64,000 nucleotides of DNA, from NCBI GenBank assembly GCA_026261815.1, contig JAMPIT010000700.1, positions 62,001-126,000 of the forward strand. Reading direction: 5' to 3'. Both the position numbers and the translations under genes were made by a program. The number at the start of each line of letters is the position of its first letter. Within the stretch, counting starts at the first letter, position 1. Positions 47,101-56,100 of this stretch are shown here, in pieces. The stretch comes from Monarcha castaneiventris obscurior. Its lineage: Eukaryota; Chordata; Aves; Passeriformes; Monarchidae. The notes under the pieces are model-generated. The model ran no database searches, was not told the DNA's origin, and saw nothing but the letters and a program-made list of their open reading frames with translations.

Positions 47101-50100
47101 TGGCACTGGGTAGGATCTGGTGGCACTGGGTGAGATCTGGTGGCACTGGGAGGGATCTGGTGGCACTGGGAGCACAGACACGTGGTCATTCCCATGGGAT
47201 GGACCGCTCCGATCCCTGGGTGAGATCTGATGGCACTGGGTGAGATCTGATGGCACTGTGCGGGATCTGGCTGCACTGGGTGGGATCTGGTGGCACTGGG
47301 TAAGGTCTGGTAGAATTGGGTGTGATCTGGTGGCACTGGGTGGGATCTGGTGGCACTGGGCGGGATCTGGCAGCGCTGGGAGGGATCTGGTGGCACTGGG
47401 TGGGATCTGGCAGCACTGGGAGGGATCTGGTGGCACTGGGAGTGCGGACACATGATCATTCCCATGGGAAGGACTACTCCGATCCCTGGGTGAGATCTGA
47501 TGGCACTGGGTGGGATCTGGCGGCATTGGGAGGGATCTGGTGGCACTGGGTAAGGTCTGGTGACACCGGGACCACAGACACATGATCATTCCCACGGGAT
47601 GTGCCACTACGATCCCTGGATGAGATCTGATGGCACTGGGTGGGATCTGGTGACACTGGGTGAGATCTGGCAGCACTGGGTGAGATCTGGTGGCACTGGG
47701 CAGGATCTGCTGGCACTGGGTGGGATCTGGCAGCACTGGGCGGGATCTGGTGACACTGGGCGGGATCTGGCAGCACTGGGAGGGATCTGGTGACACCAGG
47801 AGTGCAGACACGTGGTCATTCCCATGGGATGGACCACTTCGATCCCTGGATGAGATCTGGTGGCACTGGGTGAGATCTGATGGCACTGGTTGGGATCTGG
47901 CGGCTCTGGGCGGGATCTGGTGACACTGGGTGGGATCTGGTGACACCGGGACCACAGACACGTGATCATTCCCATGAGATGTGCCGCTACGATCCCTGGA
48001 TGAGATCTGGTGGCACTGGGTGGGATCTGGTGACACTGGGTGAGATCGGGCGGCACTGGGTGGGATCTGGCAGCGCTGGGAGGGATCTGGTGACACTGGG
48101 ACCACAGACACGTGATCATTCCCACGGGATGTGCCACTACGATCCCTGGATGAGATCTGGTGACACTGGGTGGGATCTGGCGGCACTGGGAGGGATCTGG
48201 TGACACCGGGACCACAGACACGCGGCCATTCCCACGGGATGTGCCGCTCCCACCCCCGAATGCCCACCTGGCACGCGCAGGTGCAGCCGCCGCTCCGCCG
48301 AGCCGTGCGCGTTGGTGGCCGTGCACCGGTAGCTGCCATCGTCTCCCGGCGTCACCTCCCGCATCTCCACCCGCAGCGAGTTGGGGACGGCGGACACCGT
48401 GACCCGTGGGCTGATCCCACCAGCGCTGGTGGCCACCGGCTCCTGGTCCCGGAGCAGGGCTAGCCGGGCCGGGGGGTTGCTGGCCACGGAGCACTGGAAG
48501 ATGGCCAGGGAGCCCTGCTGGGCCTCCAGGAAAGCCGTCAGGAGAAGGTCCCGAGGGGGGTCTGAGGGGAGGGAATGGGGTGAGAGGTTGGGAATCCCGG
48601 TGGGAGAGGGGTGCTGGGGTGTGGTGGCTGTTTTGGGGTTCTGGGAGGGGGTGGGAGGGGAGGGAAGAGAAGAGGGAAATAGGGGAAAGGGGAAAGGGGA
48701 AGGGAAATAGGGGAAAGGGGAAGGGGAAGAGGGAAATGGGATAAGGGAAAAAGGGAAGGGAAAGGGAAAAGGGAAAAAGGGAAAAAAGGGAAGGGAAAGG
48801 GAAAGAAAAAAGGGGAAAAGGGGGAAAAGGGGGAAAAGGGGGAAAAGGGGAAAGAAAAGGGGGAAAAGGGGAAAAGGGGAAAAGGGGAAAAGGGGAAAGG
48901 GGAAGGGAAAAGGGAAAAGGGAAGGAAAAGGGAAAGGGAAAGGGAAGGGAAAAGGAAAAGGGGAAGGGAAAGGGAAAGGGAAAGGGAAAGGGAAAGGGAA
49001 AGGGAAAGGGAAAGGGGAAATGAGGAGATGGGGAAAGGGGAAGGGAAATGGTAAAAAGGAAAGGGGAAGGGAAATGGTAAAAAGGAAGGGGAAAGGGAAA
49101 AAGGGAAATGGGGAAAAGGGGGAAAAGGGGGAAAAGGGGGAAAAGGGGAAAAGGGGAAAAGGGGAAAAGGGGAAAAGGGGAAAAGGGGAAAAAAGGGAAA
49201 AATGGAAAAAGGGAAAAGGGGAAAAGGGGAAAAAGGGAAAGGGAAAAGGGGAAAAGGGGAAAGGGAAAAGGGGAAAGGGAAAAGGGGAAAAGGGAAAAAA
49301 AGAAAAAGGGAAAAAGGAAAAAAGGGAAAAAGGGAAAGTACGCACACAGCACATCCAGGAGGACATCGGGAGAGCTGCGGCTGCTGCCCGCGGTGCTGGC
49401 CCGGCACCGGTAGAGCCCGGCGTCCCTGCTGGCCACCGGCCACAGCAGCAGCGAGGTGGCCGAGCCCGCGGCGATCTGCTGCCCGTTGTGGTACCAGGTG
49501 ATGTTGGGCACAACCGGGGAGCCGCTGCTCAGGTGGCAGGTGAGGGTGGCATTGTCACCCTCCAGCACGCGGGGGGACGGGGACACGGTGACATTGGCAG
49601 CTGCGGGCAGGAGGAAACGGGGTCTGGGGTCAACTCTGGGGTGAGAACCCCCAAAGCCACCCAAGGACATCACGGCTCCTCCAGAGGGCAAATTCCAGCT
49701 GATCCTACGGAGCTGTGGTGGGGACAGCTCTGAGGCTGGCAGTGCCACCAGCCCAGGGACATCCCTTGGCCATGGTGAGAACCCCCAAAGCCACCCAAGG
49801 ACATCACGGCTCCTCCAGAGGGCAAATTCCAGCTGATCCTACAGAGCTGTGGTGGGGACAGCTCTGAGGCTGGCAATGCCACCAGCTCAGGGGCATCCCT
49901 TGGCCATGGTTTGCTCCATGTCCCTGTCACACACAGCCAGGGAATCCCCACCAGGGGCTGGAATTTAATGGGGGACCCTCCATGTCTGGATTTCATGGAC
50001 ATGTGGCATTTCCATGTGACATTGCTGCTCCTCCTTTCACCATCTCCTGAGCTCGTCCCCTTCCCACAGTCCCCTCTCCCAGAGCATTCCCACATGCCAC

Positions 50101-53100
50101 AATCCTGTCCCCACTCACTGTCAGCCTGGAAATCCACAGCGGCTCTGGCGCTTCCTTGAGAATTCCCAGCCTGGCACACATAAATCCCCTCATCCTCCAC
50201 CACCACATCCCGGATTTCCACCTTCAGGCTGTTGTAGGAGCTGCTGACGTGGACCCTGGGGTTGGTGGCTCGGGGACAGCCCCGGGTGCAGGCGATGACA
50301 TCGTCCCCTCTCCGGAGGGTGAGGTTGGACTCGGGATCGCTCTCCACGGAGCACTGGATGATGCCCAGGTGCCCGCCCTGGCTCTGCAGGAATGAGCTCA
50401 GCACCGGCTGCCTCGGGGGGTCTGTGGGGGAAAACTGGATCTATGAGGTTGGGAAAACTCCCAGAATCCAAGGGGTTGGTGCTTCCAGCACTGGATGGGG
50501 TTTGAAATAACCTGGGATAGTGGGAACCCCCCAGGGGCAGAGGGGTTGGAATGAGAAAGGCTCCGAGGTCCCTCACAATCCAAACACGGGATAAAACCGG
50601 ATCCATGAGGCTGGGAAAACTCCCAGAATCCAAGGGGTTGGTGCTTCCAGCACTGGATGGGTTTTGCAATAAGCTGGGATAGTGAGAACCCCTCAATGGC
50701 AGAGGGGTTGGAATGAGAAGGGCTCTGAGGTCCCTCACAACCCAAACACAGGGTAAAGTTGGATCCATGAGGTTGGGAGAATTCCCAGAATTCAAGGGGT
50801 TGGTGCTTCCCAGAGCCACCTGAGCACCTCTTGGATGTCCAGGTTGGACATAGTCTAGTGGGAAGTGTCCCTTCCCAGGGAAGAAGGGTTGGAATGGGAA
50901 TGGGATGGTCCTTGAAGTCCCTCCCAACCCAAAGCAGGGTTAAAACTGGTTCCATGAGATTGGGAAAACTCCCAGAATCCAAGAGATTGGTGCTTCCGGC
51001 ATTGGATGGGGTTTGCAATAAGCTGGGGTAGTGGGAACCCCTCAATGGCAGAGAGGTCGGAATGAGAAGGGCTCTGAGGTCCCTCACAACCCAAACACGG
51101 GATAAAACTGGATCCATGAGGTTGGGAAAACTCCCAGAATCCAAGGGATTGCTGCTTCCAGCACTGGATGGGGTTTGAAATAACCTGGGATAGTGAGAAC
51201 CCCTCAATGGCAGAGAGGTTGGAATGAGAAGGGCTCTGAGGTCCCTCACAACCCAAACACGGGATAAAACTGGATCCATGAGGTTGGGAGAATTCCCAGA
51301 ATTCAAGGGGTTGGTGCTTCCCAGAGCCACCTGAGCACCTCTTGGATGTCCAGGTTGGACATAGTCTAGTGGGAAGTGTCCCTTCCCAGGGAAGAAGGGT
51401 TGGAATGGGAATGGGATGGTCCTTGAAGTCCCTCCCAACCCAAAGCAGGGTTAAAACTGGTTCCATGAGATCGGGAAAACTCCCAGAATCCAAGGGGTTG
51501 ATGCTTCCAGTGCTGCCTGAGCATCCAGGTTGGATGGGGTTTGGAGAAACCTGGGATAGTGGGAGTTGTGCCTGTCCAGGGAAGAGGGGCTGGAATGAGA
51601 TGGGTTTGAGGTCCCTCCCAACCCCAACCAGGGACAAAACACCACTGGATCCATTGGGAAAACCCTCAGAATCCAAGGGATTGATGCTTCCAGTGCAACC
51701 TGAACATCCAGGTTGGACAGGGTTTGGAATAACCTGGGATAGTGGGAGGTGTCCCTGCCAAGGGGACAGGGGTTGGAATGAGAAGGGCTTTGAGGTCCCC
51801 CCCAAACCCAAACTATTCCTGGTTCTATGACCATCCATTGTTCCTAAAACATTTATTGTCCCTAAAATTCTCGGCAAGGTGGGAATTCTCCAAATTCCTC
51901 CTCCCACAAGCTCCCAGATTTACCCGCCAAAGGGAATTTTCCACCCTCCCCACATCCCCACCCAAGAGCTCCTTGGCTGTGGCTGGTGGTGATGGGGGAA
52001 ACCATGGGGGTGGGAGCATCCCAGGACCCCCCACCCATCCCCAGGACCCTCTGGAATTCCCACAGGACACTCACAGAGCACTCGGAGCGGGACAGCCTCC
52101 GACGTGTCACTGCCATTCCTGCTCCGGACCTGGCACTGGAAGGCACCGGCATCATCCCCGTGGACGGATGGGAATTGCAGGGTTGGGAATGAGCTCTCCT
52201 GGAGCCTCCGGCCGTTCCTGAACCAGGTGTAGAGCAGCTCCTCCGCCGTGTCCCCTGTCCCCACGCAGCTCAGGGTGACCGCGGTCCCCTCCGGAACCTC
52301 CCCCGAGGGCTGGATCAGGAGTTCTGCAGCTGGAGGAGGGGTGGGAGAGAAATCCTTTCCCATGGATCCATCCAGCTGAAATTCCCTGGTTGGCTTCCCT
52401 CCCTCGCCGGAGCCCGTGGGGTCTGTGGGTCTTTGGGGGTGACATTTACTGGGGACACTGCTCAGGCAAACAGGGTCTTTCCTGACCCTTTCCCAATTTT
52501 TCCAAGTTCCAGGTTCATCCAAGTGGGTTTTTCCCAGGACAGGCCCTGTTGCCTCTTCCCACTGGTTGGGCCTTGTCCAACTTCCAGTTCCCCACTGGGA
52601 CAACCAAATCCAGGTTTGGTTTCTCTGGAATTGGACCTTGAGGTTACTTTTGAGGTTTTTTTTTTTGGCCATCCTAAAGGATGGTCCTCTCGGAGATGGG
52701 ATTTGGGGGACTTTTCTTTCCTTCTGCTGCCTCTGTCACCCCAAATCATCCAAATTTGGGCGTCAGCAGACCGTGACTGGTGGGGACGGATGGGGCAGGC
52801 AAGCTTGGATAAATTTCCTCCTGATTTTTGGCATTTTGGAAATCAAAACCCTGGAGCAGCTCCAAAAGCCGCTCTGACCCCGCCGAGGAGGGGGCACCCC
52901 ACATCCCCTGAGACACCGATGTCCCCCAGTGCCCCCCACTCTCAGGGCTGCGTTTCCCCCCCAGTTTTGGGGGTTCATCGTCACCCCAAACCCAGGAGCA
53001 GCCGCATCACCTCAGGACTCACCGCGGGTCACGAGGACCTTGGTGGCACTGGCGTTGCCGTGGACGTTGCTGGCGTTACAGCTGTAATTCCCGTTATCCC

Positions 53101-56100
53101 GGGCTCCTGCATCCCGGATTTCCAGCCTCAGGGAATTGCGGGAGGCGGTGACACTGAGCCGCTGGCGCAGGGCTACCTGCACCCCGTTGGTGGCTAGCAC
53201 GATGCCATCATGGCTGATGGCCAGGGTGGCCGGAGGGTGGCTGTCCACGGTGCAGCGGACGATGACCAGCCGGCCACCCTGGGTCTCCTGGAAGAGCGTG
53301 AGGGTGGGAATTCGGGGTGGATCTGTGGGATGGGAGAGGATGCTGAGGTTGGGATGTCCCCGTGGTGTGGCCACATGGAAAATCCCGGAGTGGTTTGGGT
53401 TGAATCCCACCTGGTCCCATGGACAGGGACATCTTCCACTACCCCAGGTGGCTCCAAGCCCTGTCCATCCTGGCCTTGGATACTTCCAGGAATGGGAATT
53501 GGCCCCTCACACCCACCCTGGATGTCACAATCTGCTTGTCCCCTGTGTTACCGGGTCAGATTTACCCCAAAATCGTCACAACCGACCCAGGGCTGGGTTA
53601 TTTTCCCCCCAGATAAACAGCTCCTGAGCTGTTCTTATCCCACTGGATTGTCCATGAGAAACTTCCCAAAATCTTACACAATGGAGGGGATTAGTGGGAA
53701 ATGCCATGGTGGACAGGTCCCTGCTGCACAAATGTCACTTAATGCCACCTTCACACCTGGCTCATGGCCAAAATTTGTCCTATTCCCAGAAAATTCAACC
53801 AGCAGGACTGACCCCCCCCCCCCCCCTTTCCCATCTGCCCTTGGGGTGCTCGAGAAGAGGCTCTGCCATGAATTTTTTTGGGGGGGATTTCATGGATTTT
53901 GGGGGGTTTGCACAGCTCTTGTGTGGCAGGAGCTGGTGGCACTCACACGTCACGCTGAGGCCGATGGCCTGGGCCGTGTCACTGCCCTGGCTGTTGGTCA
54001 CTTTGCAGGAGTAGTAGCCGGCGTCCCCAGCGGCCACCGAGGGGAAGAAGAAGGTGTGGGCTGGGCCCTCCTTGAGCCACTCGCTGTTCTTGTACCAGGT
54101 GTAGGTCAGCTCCTCGGGATGCCCCTCCTGCCCAGGGACATCGCAGGACAAGGTGGTGGCCGTCCCCTCACGCACCTCGGCCGCGGGGCTGGCCGAGATC
54201 TCTGCAGCTGAGGGAGAAGGGACACGTTCAGGATGGTCCTGGAGGCAGGAAAACGGGATCCCACCCCAAATCCCAGAGCCTGGGAGAAGATGGGAGCCAC
54301 TCAGGGGTGACAACAGAGCTGGAGGATATTTGGGTTTGTCCCCTGTTGCCAGCTGGGGAGACCTGGATTTGGAGCAAAGCCCAGGGGGGCAGAATGATGG
54401 TGGGTGAGGAGGGGTCTTCCACCTCTCAGGGTGGGCAGACTGATGGTGGGTGAGGAGGGGTCTTCCACCTCTCAGGGTGGGCATGAGGAGGTTTTGGGGG
54501 GAGCAGAGGGACCCATTTTGGGGAGAGATGCTCCCTGTGGGATTCCAGCACAGGCAGGGAAGGCTGGGATTTGTCTTTGGGATCCTCTTCGCTGCAGGAT
54601 CTGGTGGGAAGAGGAGCCTCTTCCCTTCCCTGTGTGGGTGGAGATGCCCTGGGATGGAATTCCCAGAGAAGCTGTGCTTGCCCCTGGATCCCTGGAAGTG
54701 TCCAAGGCCAGGTTGGACGTGGCCTGGAGCCACCTGGGATAGCGGGAAATGTCCCTGCTCATGGCAGGATCCATAAGGACCCTTCCCACCAAGGGATCTC
54801 CACCATCTCCCTTCCCAGCTCTGCTCCCTGTCCTCGGCTGGAAATCCCTCCACGTTTTCTGGGATCACAAAGGTGAGGGACACAACCACGTGCGTGGACA
54901 CCCCAATTCCTGGACCTCCAGCAGCACCTCCCACCTCCATCCCACTCAATCCGTGACACTCAGCCGTGTCCCACATCCCAGCAGAGCTCGCGTGGGCACT
55001 CACAGAACACGCGGACGGTGACAGCCGGTGACACCCCGGTGCCGAGGGCGTTCTGGGCCTCGCAGTGGTAGCTCCCGTGGTCCTCACGGCGAACCCCCCG
55101 CAGGGCCAGCACCCTCTCGGTGCCCACGGCCACCCCGTCCTTGTACCAGTGGTAGCCCGCCACCGGCGGGTGGCTACTGCCAACCTCGCAGCTCAGGGTC
55201 ACCGCGTCGCCCACGCCGATGTTCCCCGAGGAAGGGCTCAGCGACACCTGGGTGTCCTTGGGGGCATCTGCGGGGGGTGGGACACGGTGGGCACAGGGTG
55301 CTGCCACCCCCCTTGGGGCAGGGAAAAGGGGAGGTGGGTGACAGGAGGTGGCACCTAAGGGACAGACGTGGCCAGGGAGAGGGGAAGGAAGGGAGAAGCA
55401 GGAGGACGATGCTGGAAGGATGGAGAGGGTGGCGGGGAAGGGAGGGAGAAGCAGGAGGATGCTGCAGGGATTTAGGGGGTGGCGGGGAAGGGAGGGAGAA
55501 GCAGGAGGATGCTGCAGGGATTGAGGGGGTGGTGGGGAAGTGTCACAGCCGCCGGCCGGAGAGTAAAGAAAGACTCGGAGACAGGAATGCAGTCCAGCGA
55601 ATAGATGGAATTATTTAATTAATAAAGAACGGGTTTTTATGTGTTTAGTTCTCTAAGTGTCTACTTAGATGGCAAGAGGTTATTGGACCTCTTGCTACTA
55701 ACTACCAGAGTGATTGGTCAGTTAACACATCGTTCATTCTCCTAGTCAAGATCATAACAATTCTAATTCTATCTGCAGGTGCAAGATAGCAAACTCGGTT
55801 TACAGAAACCTTATCATGTTTGCATAGTTCAGCGTGAGAAAGACAGAGCTTTCACGAACTACTGCAGAAAGCTGAAGAAATCTCTGCTGAGGCTTTTTCA
55901 GCATCCATAGGGAAGGGAGGGAGAAGCAGGAGGATGCTGCAGGGATTTAGGGGATGGCAGGGAAGGGAGGGAGAAGCAGGAGGACGATGCTGCAGGGATT
56001 TAGGGGGTGACAAGGAAGGGAGGGAGAAGCAGGAGGGCGATGCTGCAGGGATTTAGGGGGTGGTGGGAGGGGGTCCTGGCCGCAGTGGCCACGGCAGAGG

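Noticed and set aside
47607..49748. About 700-codon minus-strand frame containing parts of Ig domains 8 and 9
   Set aside because: Real coding parts are the two Ig exons only; the rest is read-through of intronic purine and 20-bp repeats.
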